NCBI RefSeq assembly: GCF_014138285.1
Contig: NZ_JACGXN010000001.1
Coordinates: 609,314-673,313, forward strand
Source: Phyllobacterium myrsinacearum
GTDB lineage: Bacteria; Pseudomonadota; Alphaproteobacteria; Rhizobiales; Rhizobiaceae
Length of the DNA stretch: 64,000 nt
Direction of reading: 5' to 3'
The position numbers were made by a program, and so were the translations under genes. The first letter of the stretch is position 1. Each line of letters begins with the position of its first letter. Below are positions 37,129-45,882 of this stretch, in pieces. The notes under the pieces are model-generated. The model made no database searches. It worked only from the letters and a program-made list of their open reading frames with translations, and was not told the DNA's origin.

Positions 37129-38595
37129 TTACGCGACATTGGCGCGAAACCACCGATTGCGCCACGCGCCATCGCGCGACATGAGTTCAGTCAAAATACC
37201 TTCACGCAGACCGCGATCGGCCACACGCAGTTTCTGGCTGGGCCAGACATTGCGGATTGCATCCAGAATGGCGCAGCCCGCGAGAACAAGATCAGCCCGG
37301 TCTGCACCGATGCAGGGATTGGCAACCCGCTCGTCAAAACTCCACGACAGGAGCTTGCTCGTCATCTCGGTCACGTCATCATTCTGCATCCAGATACCAT
37401 CGATGCGGCGCCGGTCATAGCGGTCCAGACCAAGATGGATGCCAGCAAGCGTCGTTACTGTACCAGAGGTACCGAGCAGGTGAAAATTCTGGCTGTTGAC
37501 GAGATCACCGAGCTTATGCCGTTCGGAGAAATCATTGAGGAGTTCCGCCACATGATTGACCATGACGGCAAAATTGTCGGTCGTCACATCACGGCCGCCA
37601 AAACGTTCGGCCAGCGTAACAACACCGACAGGCAGCGACGTCCATGCGATGATATGCTCGGCCAGACGCGGCGAGCGGCGCTCCGATACGTCAATCAAGG
37701 CAATCTCGGAGGAACCGCCGCCAATATCGAACAGGACAACCGCATCGGTTTCCCGCTCGACCAGCGTGCCGCAGCCGGAAACGGCGAGGCGCGCTTCTGT
37801 CTGACGGTTGATGATTTCCAGATCAAGGCCGGTCTCGTGTTTGACCTGATCGAGAAACTCCGCGCCGTTTTCCGCCTGACGGCAGGCCTCGGTCGCAATG
37901 AGCCGGGCCCGTCGCACATCGTGATTTTCCAGCTTGTCGCGGCAAATCTTCAACGCTTCGATCGCGCGGCTCATGGCATTCGGGCTCAGGCGCCCGGTTG
38001 CGCCAAGTCCCTCGCCGAGACGAACAATACGCGAAAACGCATCAATGACGCGGAATTGACCCGGCCGCGTGGGTGTTGCGACAAGGAGACGGCAGTTGTT
38101 TGTGCCGAGATCCAAGGCAGCATAGAGCGGAGCCCCCGCATATTTCGGCTCACGCCGCGCGGTATCGGCAGGCTCCGGAGATTTTATCGGGCCGCTCTGT
38201 TCCACGGTCGCGGCGACAATGGCTTCCTGCTGCTTTGCGCCGGAACGGCCCCGGCGCCTGTGGCGGTTCGGGCGGCGTTTCTTGCCTGTCTTGGCTAATG
38301 CAGGCGTGCCGGCTTCTGCCGCTGGATCAGCAGGCGTCGTGGTGACAACGGTGTTCGCAGTCGAAACAGCGCCGTGTTTCGACTTGCCACGCCGACGGCG
38401 GCGCGCGCGTTTCTTGGGGTTCTTGTCGAAGCGTCCTTCTTGGGAATCAGGCTGGCTCTCCTGCGATTGACGCGCAGAATCCGCATGTGGCCCGGGTCCG
38501 TTCTTGGCGGGACCTGCGGTGCTATTTGACACCGGATGACCGCCAGACGCCCCTTCATTCGACGCTTTGCGGGCGTCCGATTCGGGGTCTTTCAA
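37129..38595 (-). CDS. ppx: Ppx/GppA family phosphatase (exopolyphosphatase / guanosine pentaphosphatase)
   Basis: Ppx/GppA ASKHA-fold enzyme acting on polyphosphate and/or pppGpp. A long disordered N-terminal extension rich in Lys/Arg ([11 protein letters not shown] and [14 protein letters not shown], residues about 40-105) precedes the domain, which starts [15 protein letters not shown]. The phosphate motifs [11 protein letters not shown] and [10 protein letters not shown] are present, as is [12 protein letters not shown]. The gene appears to start at TTG (38595), with AAGGA eight bases upstream. rlmE follows. Whether it is a polyphosphatase or pppGppase cannot be told. Confidence 0.9.
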   Translation of the reverse strand: MKDPESDARKASNEGASGGHPVSNSTAGPAKNGPGPHADSARQSQESQPDSQEGRFDKNPKKRARRRRRGKSKHGAVSTANTVVTTTPADPAAEAGTPALAKTGKKRRPNRHRRRGRSGAKQQEAIVAATVEQSGPIKSPEPADTARREPKYAGAPLYAALDLGTNNCRLLVATPTRPGQFRVIDAFSRIVRLGEGLGATGRLSPNAMSRAIEALKICRDKLENHDVRRARLIATEACRQAENGAEFLDQVKHETGLDLEIINRQTEARLAVSGCGTLVERETDAVVLFDIGGGSSEIALIDVSERRSPRLAEHIIAWTSLPVGVVTLAERFGGRDVTTDNFAVMVNHVAELLNDFSERHKLGDLVNSQNFHLLGTSGTVTTLAGIHLGLDRYDRRRIDGIWMQNDDVTEMTSKLLSWSFDERVANPCIGADRADLVLAGCAILDAIRNVWPSQKLRVADRGLREGILTELMSRDGAWRNRWFRANVA

Positions 38596-38839
38596 AATCT
38601 TATCCTTCGGCGCCGCGCGAACCTCTGGAGGACGCAGGCAAGGCGCTTGTTCATTAACGTTGGGGACAATGTAACATCATTTGCCGAATATAAAAGTGCC
38701 TGAAGGAAATTAGGCGGCCACGACAAGGTGTTGGCAACGCCGTTTTTCAGATTTCGATGATGGTGCCCGGTCAAAACTGGACATCGGAAAAGCGGCAGAT
38801 TATGGATGACCGCCCTGTCCCCGATAGAGGCTTGTCCCC

Positions 38840-39571
38840 ATGCAAAATGATAGTCCCCCAGACCGCGAACACTGGGCCCGCGTTGCCAGGCAATGGATTG
38901 CCTGGGCGCGTTCGCCGCAACATGACGCCTATTGGTCCTACCGGAATTCGCTCGTCGCGTTTATCGGCAAAGGAACAGGCAAAGCTCTCGATGTCGGCTG
39001 CGGTGAAGGCCGTGTTTCACGCGATCTCAAGACGCTTGGATATTACGTCACCGCAACCGACACCGTTGCTGAAATGGTGGAAGCGGCCAGACAAGCGGAC
39101 TCGGCCGACGAATATGCCGTTTCGGATGCCACATCGCTGAGTTTCGAGGACGGTACATTCGATCTGGTCGTTGCCTACAATGTGTTGATGGACGTCGAAG
39201 ACGTTCCCCGAAGCGTCAGGGAAATGCGGAGGGTCATGCGCCCTGGCGGTACCTTGCTGGTCTCACTGGTTCATCCATTCCGGGATCGCGGCAGCTTCAC
39301 AGACGATACCCCTGACGCACCGTTTGTCGTCTCAGGCACGTATTACGGCCGCGAACGCTTCGAAGGCAGCGAGGAACGCGATGGCCTGAAGATGGATTTT
39401 GCCGGGTGGTCACAACCGCTGCAGGATTATATGGCTGCGCTGGAAGCCGCCGGACTTGCCATCACCTCATTGCTTGAGCCCCAGCCGGATGCGGAACTAC
39501 AGACAACTTTACAGCAATGGTCACGTATTCCGCTGTTCCTCTGGTTCAAAGCCCGTCCGTTGGCCGCATAG
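38840..39571 (+). CDS. Class I SAM-dependent methyltransferase, substrate unknown
   Basis: Methyltransferase_11/UbiE-like fold. The SAM motif LDVGCGEGRVSRDL is at about residues 50-63, followed by ATDTVAEM and YAVSDATSLSFEDGTFDLVVAYNVLMDVED. The rest has no diagnostic region; 243 residues. It is flanked upstream by a diverging ppx gene and followed by a strong terminator. I cannot assign a substrate. Confidence 0.85.
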   Translation: MQNDSPPDREHWARVARQWIAWARSPQHDAYWSYRNSLVAFIGKGTGKALDVGCGEGRVSRDLKTLGYYVTATDTVAEMVEAARQADSADEYAVSDATSLSFEDGTFDLVVAYNVLMDVEDVPRSVREMRRVMRPGGTLLVSLVHPFRDRGSFTDDTPDAPFVVSGTYYGRERFEGSEERDGLKMDFAGWSQPLQDYMAALEAAGLAITSLLEPQPDAELQTTLQQWSRIPLFLWFKARPLAA

Positions 39572-39576
39572 TTTCC

Positions 39577-39603
39577 AAAGGCCTGTCCATGAGACAGGCC
39601 TTT
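39577..39603. terminator. Bidirectional terminator
   Basis: A perfect 11-bp stem AAAGGCCTGTC / GACAGGCCTTT with loop CATGA, just after the methyltransferase stop and before the convergent NADP-oxidoreductase gene stop. T runs occur on both sides. Confidence 0.9.
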
Positions 39604-39612
39604 TCGCTGCGA

Positions 39613-40212
39613 TCAACCGAACTTGACAAAATTGTGAATAACGAGCGGACCGCCGGGGAAACCCGCCATCTTCTGACCGGCCGCCAGATTGCCAAGATCA
39701 AGGGCGAAGAAGCCAAGTTTTTCAAACAGGGCACCGACTTTTACCTTGGCATCCGCGTCATCGCCCGAATAGAACAGGACACGATGGCCCCCTTCCGCCT
39801 CCGGATCACCGGCAAGCAAAGCCGCCGGCAAATGATTGAGCGCTTTCACAAGTTTTGCACCGGGTACAAGATCCCCGACAACTTCGCCCGACAAACGTCC
39901 CTTGAGATCGAAAGGCTTGAATTCCGGAGCCTCGATTGCGTTGTTGGCGTCAATCACGATGCGGCCGTTCCAGGTGGGCAGACCGGCCAGTGCCTGCGGC
40001 AGTTTCGTCCAGTTGACGGCTATCAAAACAATATCCGCATTCGCGGCCTGTTGCACTGTGCCCGCCTTGATGGATGGTCCAAGCTCAGCCACCAATTCCT
40101 TCAACGAATCTGGCCCGCGACTGTTGGAAATGGTTGCTTCAACCCCCTTGCGGGCCAGTGCTCGTGCAAAAGCCGAGCCGATCAGTCCAGATCCGATAAT
40201 ACCAATGCTCAT
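39613..40212 (-). CDS. NADP oxidoreductase, coenzyme F420-dependent type (NPD-like)
   Basis: Rossmann-fold protein beginning MSIGIIGSGLIGSAFARAL, the NADP-binding motif of the F420_oxidored / ferric-reductase-like family (PF03807). IVIDANNAIEAP and VVGDLVPGAKLVKALNHLPAALL are further family features. Proteins of this kind are common in organisms without F420 and act as NADPH-linked reductases of uncertain substrate. ATG at 40212 has AAAGGA upstream. It is divergent from a LysR gene. Confidence 0.85.
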   Translation of the reverse strand: MSIGIIGSGLIGSAFARALARKGVEATISNSRGPDSLKELVAELGPSIKAGTVQQAANADIVLIAVNWTKLPQALAGLPTWNGRIVIDANNAIEAPEFKPFDLKGRLSGEVVGDLVPGAKLVKALNHLPAALLAGDPEAEGGHRVLFYSGDDADAKVKVGALFEKLGFFALDLGNLAAGQKMAGFPGGPLVIHNFVKFG

Positions 40213-40231
40213 GATCTTATTCCTTTTGTGA

Positions 40232-40247
40232 ATGCATGGAATTGCAT
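40232..40247. promoter_or_regulatory. Candidate operator between oxidoreductase and LysR genes
   Basis: ATGCA-N6-TGCAT at 40232-40247 (a 16-base dyad) lies 20 bases upstream of the oxidoreductase start and about 80 bases from the divergent LysR start. Its position suits a LysR box, but it is only a candidate. Confidence 0.35.
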
Positions 40248-40324
40248 GATCTGAAAATGGGCCATCCATTCATTGACGATAAGCGGGTAATGACTTTAAA
40301 TATTTTCAAGTATCAGTTGAAGGT

Positions 40325-41260
40325 ATGGATATGGAAACCTTGACCAATCTGGAGTCGTTTGTACGCAGCGCGGAAACCGGCGGCTTTTCCGCAGCGGCAC
40401 GGCGCCTGATGCTGACACCCGCGGCGGTCAGCCGGAATGTGGCCATACTCGAACGCAATCTTGGCGTGCGGCTGTTTCATCGCAGCACACGTAATCTGAC
40501 GCTGACGGAGGAAGGCGAGCGTTTCCTTCAGGCGATCCGCACAAATCTCGATGATCTGCAGGCGGCGATTGCTAACGTTGCAGCCCATCGCGACGAGCCG
40601 GCCGGGGTGCTCAAGGTCAGCATGAGCCCGACGCTCGGCATTGGATTTGTCATGCCGCTGCTTCCAGATTTCCTTGAACGTTTTCCGTTGATCCGGCCGG
40701 AATGGCACTTTGAAAACCGGCAGGTTGACCTGATTGCGGAAGGTTTCGACGCGGCCATCGGCGGCGGTTTCGAGCTCCTGCCCGGAGTGGTGTCGCGCTC
40801 GCTTGCAACCCTTCATCTCGTTGCCGTTGCCTCTCCTGTCTATATGCAGGGACGCGCATTTCCGGCAGATCCGGCAGGGCTTGCCACTATGGACGGCATT
40901 GTCCTGCGCCAGCAGCGCACCGGACGCATCCCCGTGCGCATGATGCTCAACAGTGCCGGAGTGGAAATGCCGGCGCATATCAGAGAAAGGATTGTCGTCA
41001 ACGATCCGGCGGCCATGCTTCAGGCGGCTTTGCTCGGTCTGGGCGTTAGCATTCTTTCGGCACCCGTTGCCCTGCCCCTTTTGGAAAGCGGCAAACTCAT
41101 TCGCCTTTTGCCAGACTGGTATGCCGATGCCGGAGCCGTGTCGATCTATTATGCCAGCCGCCGATTGCTGCCAGCAAAAACGCGGGTATTCGTTGATTTT
41201 ATCGCCGAAGCATTCCGGCAAGGGCGGCTGACGAAAAGTTTTGCGGGTGTCTTGGGATAA
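40325..41260 (+). CDS. LysR family transcriptional regulator
   Basis: The N-terminal helix-turn-helix is TLTNLESFVRSAETGGFSAAARRLMLTPAAVSRNVAILE, then RLFHRSTRNLTLTEEGERFL. A periplasmic-binding-protein-like effector domain extends to residue 311. It starts at 40325 or at the next in-frame Met, 40331. Divergent from the NADP oxidoreductase gene, whose control is the simplest inference. Confidence 0.9.
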   Translation: MDMETLTNLESFVRSAETGGFSAAARRLMLTPAAVSRNVAILERNLGVRLFHRSTRNLTLTEEGERFLQAIRTNLDDLQAAIANVAAHRDEPAGVLKVSMSPTLGIGFVMPLLPDFLERFPLIRPEWHFENRQVDLIAEGFDAAIGGGFELLPGVVSRSLATLHLVAVASPVYMQGRAFPADPAGLATMDGIVLRQQRTGRIPVRMMLNSAGVEMPAHIRERIVVNDPAAMLQAALLGLGVSILSAPVALPLLESGKLIRLLPDWYADAGAVSIYYASRRLLPAKTRVFVDFIAEAFRQGRLTKSFAGVLG

Positions 41261-41307
41261 TGCGATCTGGAGAACGGCGCCATCAGGCGGCAGCGCCACT
41301 CCTGTCT

Positions 41308-41496
41308 TCAGATCAGGCGGTTGCTCTCGACCATGTGTTTCTGGCGCCGGATTTTGCCGTCGCTATCAGGAACGTCCCGCCGCATCTTGTTCTTGACCAA
41401 AGGGATGGGTTTGGCCGGTTTTGCACTGGCAACCGGTGCTTGGGTAACCGGCATCTTCATCCCTTTCAGGAAGCTCAAAGCTCGTTGCATCATCAT
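41308..41496 (-). CDS. Small basic protein, 62 residues, unknown function
   Basis: A hypothetical small protein supported by a very strong ribosome binding site (GGAGGAG eight bases before three consecutive ATG codons) and by a typical alternating-codon composition. It begins MMMQRALSFLKGMKMPV and contains a Pro/Lys/Ala-rich middle (APVASAKPAKPIPLVKN) and a basic tail (KIRRQKHMVESNRL). No domain recognised. It converges with the LysR gene at 41260 and sits at the left end of a run of small genes. Confidence 0.55.
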   Translation of the reverse strand: MMMQRALSFLKGMKMPVTQAPVASAKPAKPIPLVKNKMRRDVPDSDGKIRRQKHMVESNRLI

Positions 41497-41843
41497 GATT
41501 TTTCTCCTCCAACGGAAATGCCATAGGGCCGCAGCGGACCGATGGCCCAGCGGAAGGAAGTGCAGCATTTTGGCAAGTGGGACGACACTATCACTGTTCC
41601 GCTGCGGTAGATAGAGAGCCGCAATTAAACCGCAAATCATGGCGATTGTTTTGCCATCGCCTTTTGGATATCCTCGTTTCAGATTTGGCTCTTCGCGGCG
41701 TCAGAGGTTCTCGACCCGCCAATCTCATTCCAAAGTGGCGACGGGTTTTTCAACGTTGCACGACGACTGATCTCCGGCATCCGCCGGGATGAGAACACAG
41801 CAGGCCAGCTTCCGCTGCTTGCCACTTCCAAAGGAGGGTTGGC
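41497..41843. other. Intergenic region holding two divergent promoters of small genes
   Basis: About 350 bases between the 62-residue gene (minus) and the 88-residue gene (plus). A hairpin GGCGAT / ATCGCC at 41641-41661 followed by TTTT on the plus strand resembles a terminator but no plus-strand gene precedes it, so a small RNA is possible but not shown. Nothing else is recognised. Confidence 0.45.
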
Positions 41844-42110
41844 ATGTTCACGCGTACGACACATTCCATCGTCCATTTCAACGCACCATTCGCGTTGAAA
41901 GGTGTGGACAAGACATTGCCCGCCGGTGACTACGATGTGGATCAGGATGAAGAACTGATCGACGGGCTGTCCCGGGCCGCCTACCGCCGTGTAGCCACGT
42001 TCATCCATGTTCCGGCCCGGTCATCAAAGTTCAGCACCCGGCAGGTTTTTCCGATCGATCACTTTGATCTGGAAGCCGCGCTTCTCGAGGATCAGTCCCG
42101 GCCAGAATAA
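41844..42110 (+). CDS. Small hypothetical protein, 88 residues
   Basis: An uncharacterised small protein beginning MFTRTTHSIVHFNAPFALKGVDKTLPAGDYDVDQDEEL. AAAGGAGGG lies six bases before the ATG, an unusually strong ribosome binding site. The content is soluble and mildly acidic, with no membrane helix and no cysteine. The regular pattern GVDKTLPAGDYDVDQDEELIDGLS is strongly protein-like. I recall similar short proteins in Rhizobiales but cannot name a family. First of four plus-strand small genes before cspA. Confidence 0.7.
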   Translation: MFTRTTHSIVHFNAPFALKGVDKTLPAGDYDVDQDEELIDGLSRAAYRRVATFIHVPARSSKFSTRQVFPIDHFDLEAALLEDQSRPE

Positions 42111-42156
42111 TCCTCTTTCGCCCCGATTCCCCACCAAAACCTCAAGGAGAACCACC

Positions 42157-42297
42157 ATGGCTAAAGGTCAACAGCGCAGCAACCGCGAAGTGCGCAAACC
42201 CAAGAAGGACAAGGTTGAGGTAAAAGCCGCTGTTCCGTTTGCAAGTTCCATTGGCAAACAGACAGAAGTGATCGGCAAGGGCAAACCCAAAACCTAA
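42157..42297 (+). CDS. Small basic protein, 46 residues
   Basis: A short Lys/Arg/Gln-rich protein, MAKGQQRSNREVRKPKKDKVEV... with a central AAVPFASSIGKQTEV. AAGGAGAACCACC before the ATG is a canonical ribosome binding site. Its basic N terminus suggests a nucleic-acid or ribosome contact, which is only an inference. A strong terminator at 42332 follows. Lies 46 bases after the preceding small gene and may share its transcript. Confidence 0.7.
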   Translation: MAKGQQRSNREVRKPKKDKVEVKAAVPFASSIGKQTEVIGKGKPKT

Positions 42298-42331
42298 GGG
42301 CATGTCCGTACCCCAGCATTCGAATGTTCAG

Positions 42332-42369
42332 GTGCGGCGTGATCCTCGAGATCACGCCGCACTGCTTTT
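42332..42369 (+). terminator. Rho-independent terminator
   Basis: A perfect 13-bp stem GTGCGGCGTGATC / GATCACGCCGCAC with loop CTCGA, then TGCTTTTT. It ends the transcript of the 88- and 46-residue genes. Confidence 0.9.
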
Positions 42370-42566
42370 TGGATATGACGTTCCTCCGTCATGATTGGCT
42401 TCAACCATTATCAACACAACGAAGCGAGACCACGTGCCCTAGCTTATCCAAGCTTTGCCAGCACCAACCCCAAACAACCGTCAAGTGCAAAATTAGAACA
42501 AAACAGGAACAAATTCCTTTTCAAGCGGCTCGGCTTATGGCACTCTTGGTTCAGAAGGAGATTCCG

Positions 42567-42764
42567 ATGAACGCGATATTGAAACAACCAGAAGACGAAA
42601 TCGACGAAGCATTGGCTTATCATCAGGGCGACACACGGGCGACAATTGCAGCACTTCTCGCCGAACGTGAGTTCCTCTTGCGGGAAATCGAATACGCCTC
42701 CCTGGCCATGTCCTATGGCTTCGCACGGGGCTGGACACCCGGACAGAATCGGAATGCACGATAG
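42567..42764 (+). CDS. Small hypothetical protein, 65 residues
   Basis: Begins MNAILKQPEDEIDEALAYHQGD and continues to a helical, acidic segment (ATIAALLAEREFLLREIEYASLAMSYGFARGW). GAAGGAG lies six bases before the ATG. The Leu/Glu heptad-like middle predicts one amphipathic helix. Uncharacterised conserved-looking small protein; no domain can be named. It precedes another small gene by 52 bases. Confidence 0.7.
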   Translation: MNAILKQPEDEIDEALAYHQGDTRATIAALLAEREFLLREIEYASLAMSYGFARGWTPGQNRNAR

Positions 42765-42815
42765 ACTTGTGGAGCGCCGCGTGCGATGATTGTGGCTCAA
42801 AAAATGCGAGACACG

Positions 42816-43088
42816 ATGAAACACAGTCCAAAACAAATGCCTGAAGTTGGTGTCCGCCCGAAGCGGGTTCTCAGTCCTTCGGAACAGAAAAGCCTGGCCA
42901 CAACCGCTGCCGCTTCCGCCATCATCAATGATGAGACCGCGAAGTGGGAAAACAAGACCGCCCGCCTGAAGGCCCTGCGTCTGGCCAAGGAAGCGGAAGA
43001 AGAGGCGGAAAGCGCGTTGAAACCGGCCAAGAAGCCTGCGAAAACCAAAGCGAAGGCAAAGGTGACGCTCGCAACCAAGGGTAAATAG
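42816..43088 (+). CDS. Small Lys/Ala-rich protein, about 90 residues
   Basis: The frame is open from 42786 with alternative ATGs at 42804 and 42816; 42816 is chosen arbitrarily since none has a strong ribosome binding site. The content is MKHSPKQMPEVGVRPKRVLSPSEQ, then a helical Ala/Glu-rich middle (KALRLAKEAEEEAE), then a Lys/Ala/Thr tail resembling histone H1-like low-complexity tails (KPAKKPAKTKAKAK). Probably nucleic-acid associated by composition, which is an inference only. Confidence 0.6.
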   Translation: MKHSPKQMPEVGVRPKRVLSPSEQKSLATTAAASAIINDETAKWENKTARLKALRLAKEAEEEAESALKPAKKPAKTKAKAKVTLATKGK

Positions 43089-43446
43089 CTTACAGTTATC
43101 CATACCTGCCTTAACGCAGCCCGCCAGCTGCGGGCGGTTCAATTTATTGGAACTGAGGAACACTTGCGCATGATGCATGGTCCCCGGCATCCCTTAAATA
43201 TTGCTCGATGAAAACGCCAAATATAGCAGTTGAATCATGCTAAGTTTTTATAATTAAATTATTTTTTCGAGCGCAGCATTGACGGGATGACCTTCAGGCC
43301 CTATGTATAGCCCATCGGTATTTGGTAGTTTGTTTTTAGTTTTATTGCGCCATAGCGCTCTCAACGATCCTTCTTCAAAAATCGAGCTAAAACTATCGGG
43401 CGTCGCCCGGTAGGTGACCAAAACATATTCCTTGAAAGGGTTCATT
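43089..43446. other. Low-GC region with terminator and cspA leader
   Basis: Holds the hairpin at 43119-43135 and the AT-rich leader and promoter area of cspA (about 43200-43446). An antisense frame (43254-43445, starting [16 protein letters not shown]) looks protein-like but has no ribosome binding site and overlaps the leader, so it is not called. Confidence 0.5.
43119..43135 (+). terminator. Weak intrinsic terminator of the small Lys-rich gene
   Basis: GCCCGC / GCGGGC 6-bp stem followed by GGTTCAATTTATT, a poor T-run. Position (30 bases after the stop) supports it. Confidence 0.45.
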
Positions 43447-43656
43447 ATGAGCACTGGAACAGTAAAGTGGTTTAACTCCACAAAAGGCTTCGGCTTCATT
43501 CAGCCAGACGATGGTTCGGCAGATGTGTTCGTTCACATCTCCGCAGTTGAGCGCGCTGGTATGCGCAGCCTCAATGACGGTCAGAAGATCAACTTCGAGT
43601 TGGTCCGTGACAACAAGTCCGGCAAGATGACTGCTGACCAGCTTCAGGCTGGCTAA
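43447..43656 (+). CDS. cspA: Cold shock domain protein
   Basis: Single cold-shock (S1-like OB) domain RNA chaperone. RNP-1 [11 protein letters not shown] and RNP-2 [10 protein letters not shown] are intact; residues [17 protein letters not shown] form the family start. 69 residues. GAAAGGGTT precedes the ATG. The long AT-rich leader is typical of genes controlled by RNA structure at low temperature. A rho-independent terminator follows at 43720. Confidence 0.97.
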   Translation: MSTGTVKWFNSTKGFGFIQPDDGSADVFVHISAVERAGMRSLNDGQKINFELVRDNKSGKMTADQLQAG

Positions 43657-43719
43657 ATAATTCGTCTTCGCGTCTTTGACCACGGATGTACTGGCACTGA
43701 CTGCAGAGATGAATTTGAG

Positions 43720-43744
43720 AAGGTCGGGTTTTCCCGGCCTTTTA
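43720..43744 (+). terminator. Terminator of cspA
   Basis: AAGGTCGGG / CCCGGCCTT with TTTT loop (one G-T pair), followed by a run of T, 64 bases after the cspA stop. Confidence 0.85.
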
Positions 43745-44049
43745 TTTTGCCTTTCGACAACTTCGATCACCCATCTGCACGAACTTTCGCTTTCTCTCCG
43801 GACGTGACCGAACCAGAGATGCAAGGCAGTTGCAGAGCGCTCGCTATTTGCCTGCCACGCCGCAACCAAAAGCCACCGCTGCCAATCTCCAAGATTTGGC
43901 AATCATGCATTCTTCCAAGACATTTCAGCGCATTCTCCAAGAAACCTCTGGAAAGAATTTTTGTGGCATCCCACAGTGCGAGTCACTCTTGCGCCAGTAT
44001 TGGGAATCCAGCTGGCCTATCTCGTATTGTTTGAAGGAGCCTTGCGGCC
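43745..44049. other. Intergenic region upstream of dadA
   Basis: About 300 bases without a credible gene; overlapping plus-strand frames begin here but lack ribosome binding sites and run into dadA in the wrong frame. It must carry the dadA promoter, which I could not place reliably. Confidence 0.5.
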
Positions 44050-45306
44050 ATGAAAGTTCTCGTCCTTGGAAGTGGCGTCGTTGGCGTCACGTCAGCCTGG
44101 TATCTGGCCCAGGCTGGTCACGAGGTGGTGGTTGTCGACCGGCAACCTGGCCCGGCTCTGGAGACAAGCTTTGCCAATGCCGGTGAAATCTCGCCCGGCT
44201 ATTCATCGCCATGGGCAGGTCCTGGGGTTCCCGTCAAAGCCATCAAATGGATGCTGATGCATTTCGGGCCGCTCGTCGTGCGGCCGAAGTTCGATCCCTA
44301 TATGGCTCTTTGGTTGATGCGTATGCTGCGCAATTGTACATCGGCACGCTATGCCCGCAACAAGATCCGCATGGTCCCCATCGCTGAATACAGCCGTGAC
44401 TCGCTCCGTGATTTGCGGGCCGAGACCGGAATCGCCTATGATGAACGCAGTCAGGGCACGTTGCAGCTCTTCCGCAAGCAAAGCCAGTATGACGGCACCG
44501 CGGGCGATATCGAGGTGTTGAAGCAATTCGGCGTGCCCTATGAGCTTCTCGATCCTGCGGGCTGCATCGCCGCCGAACCGGCGCTCGCCAATGTACGTGA
44601 GAAATTTGTCGGCGGTCTGCGTCTTCCCGGAGATGAAACCGGCGATTGCAAGATATTCACGGAGAAACTGGCGGCCCTTGCGGCAGAAAAGGGCGTGACG
44701 TTCCGCTTCAACACTACGATCACCTCGATCAACACCAGCAGCAACCGCATTGCGAGCGTATCTACAGAGACCGAAGAGTTGACGGCGGATGCCTATGTGG
44801 TCGCATTTGGCAGTTACTCGCCGTTTCTCTTGCGCCATATCGGCGTGCCAGTGCCGGTTTACCCCATCAAGGGCTATTCCATTACCGTGCCCATCGCCGA
44901 TGCACAATGCGCGCCGGAATCCACCGTTATGGATGAGACCTACAAGGTTGCGATCACACGGCTTGGCGACCGCATCCGTGTGGGCGGCACCGCTGAAATC
45001 TCCGGCTATGACCTGACCTTGCGCGATGCCCGCAAAGCCACATTGCAGCATTCTGTCGGCGATCTCTTCCCCGGCGGCGGTGACCTGTCGAAGGCAACCT
45101 TCTGGTCCGGCCTACGGCCGATGACACCGGACGGTCCGCCCATTATTGGCGGCGGCACCAAATACCAGAACCTTTATCTCAACACCGGTCACGGCACGCT
45201 CGGCTGGACCATGTCCTGCGGTTCCGGCCGAGTGCTGGCCGACATCATTTCCGGGAAAACGCCCGATGTTGACGCATCGGAACTCGGCATCAGCCGTTAC
45301 GCGTAA
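44050..45306 (+). CDS. dadA: D-amino acid dehydrogenase small subunit
   Basis: FAD-dependent enzyme oxidising D-alanine and other D-amino acids to keto acids and feeding electrons to the membrane. N-terminal dinucleotide-binding motif [27 protein letters not shown]. Family segments [23 protein letters not shown]-like [14 protein letters not shown] and [25 protein letters not shown] are present. 418 residues. GGAGCCTTGCGGCC precedes the ATG. No racemase (dadX) follows. Confidence 0.95.
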   Translation: MKVLVLGSGVVGVTSAWYLAQAGHEVVVVDRQPGPALETSFANAGEISPGYSSPWAGPGVPVKAIKWMLMHFGPLVVRPKFDPYMALWLMRMLRNCTSARYARNKIRMVPIAEYSRDSLRDLRAETGIAYDERSQGTLQLFRKQSQYDGTAGDIEVLKQFGVPYELLDPAGCIAAEPALANVREKFVGGLRLPGDETGDCKIFTEKLAALAAEKGVTFRFNTTITSINTSSNRIASVSTETEELTADAYVVAFGSYSPFLLRHIGVPVPVYPIKGYSITVPIADAQCAPESTVMDETYKVAITRLGDRIRVGGTAEISGYDLTLRDARKATLQHSVGDLFPGGGDLSKATFWSGLRPMTPDGPPIIGGGTKYQNLYLNTGHGTLGWTMSCGSGRVLADIISGKTPDVDASELGISRYA

Positions 45307-45505
45307 GAGACCGGCAACGATCTGCCTTCTGCCTGCAACTCTTGCGCTTGGGGCAGAAGGCAAAATCTACGGCAGATCCGTGATAGCGCTAACCCATTTA
45401 AAACATTACAAATTGTTTAGGTTAGTGTTCAGTTTTCATTCATGTCGCCCCTCGTAAAACAGCATGGTGTTTCATTAAAACCCCTGCAATGAACGAGGAA
45501 ACAAC

Positions 45506-45832
45506 ATGAAAAAGATCGCCTTGGCAGCCCTTGCCATTTCCCTGATCGCAACACCTGCAGCCTTTGCCCAGCAGCAAAACGGCTATGGTCACCAGCAGCA
45601 GGACCGGATGGTCAAGAAGCGGATCGTCAACGAACGCACCGTCGTGAAGAAAACCCGTTGGGTGCGTGGCAACAAGCTGCCCAGCAATTACCGCCGCAAT
45701 GTGGTGCGCGACTATCATCGCTATCACCTGAAGACACCGCCACGCGGCTATCATTGGGTTCGGGTCAACAATGACTATGTCATGGTCAGCATCGCGTCGG
45801 GCATCATCGCATCGTTGATTCAAGGCCGGTAA
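45506..45832 (+). CDS. RcnB-like periplasmic protein
   Basis: Signal peptide (MKKIALAALAISLIATPAAFAQ) and a C-terminal RcnB domain: WVRGNKLPSNYRRNVVRDYHRYHLKTPPRGYHWVRVNNDYVMVSIASGIIASLI. RcnB in E. coli tunes nickel and cobalt efflux, but the group is widespread and most members are uncharacterised; no metal-efflux genes are close. 108 residues, His-rich enough to bind metal. Confidence 0.87.
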   Translation: MKKIALAALAISLIATPAAFAQQQNGYGHQQQDRMVKKRIVNERTVVKKTRWVRGNKLPSNYRRNVVRDYHRYHLKTPPRGYHWVRVNNDYVMVSIASGIIASLIQGR

Positions 45833-45849
45833 ACGACCGTCAATCGCAG

Positions 45850-45879
45850 CAGAAGCGGCACCTCCGGGTGTCGTTTCTG
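45850..45879 (+). terminator. Terminator of the RcnB-like gene
   Basis: A 13-bp stem on the plus strand (CAGAAGCGGCACC with GGTGTCGTTTCTG) that includes two G-U pairs, so it folds best in the plus transcript. Modest T content follows (TTGTTAAT). Confidence 0.6.
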
Positions 45880-45882
45880 TTG

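Noticed and set aside
41641..41661. Orphan terminator-like hairpin between two small genes
   Set aside because: No gene ends before it on the plus strand. A small RNA is possible but nothing in sequence defines its start.
41700..41740. A GGTTCTCGACCC segment resembling a tRNA T-arm
   Set aside because: Loop length is wrong and no acceptor, D or anticodon arm can be paired around it.
43393..43902. 169-codon minus-strand frame over cspA
   Set aside because: Overlaps the whole of cspA antisense; no start signal or known domain.
45427..45441. GTTC-N7-ATTC, one mismatch from the LexA box
   Set aside because: One of the four-base halves is changed and the downstream RcnB-like gene has no known link to SOS.
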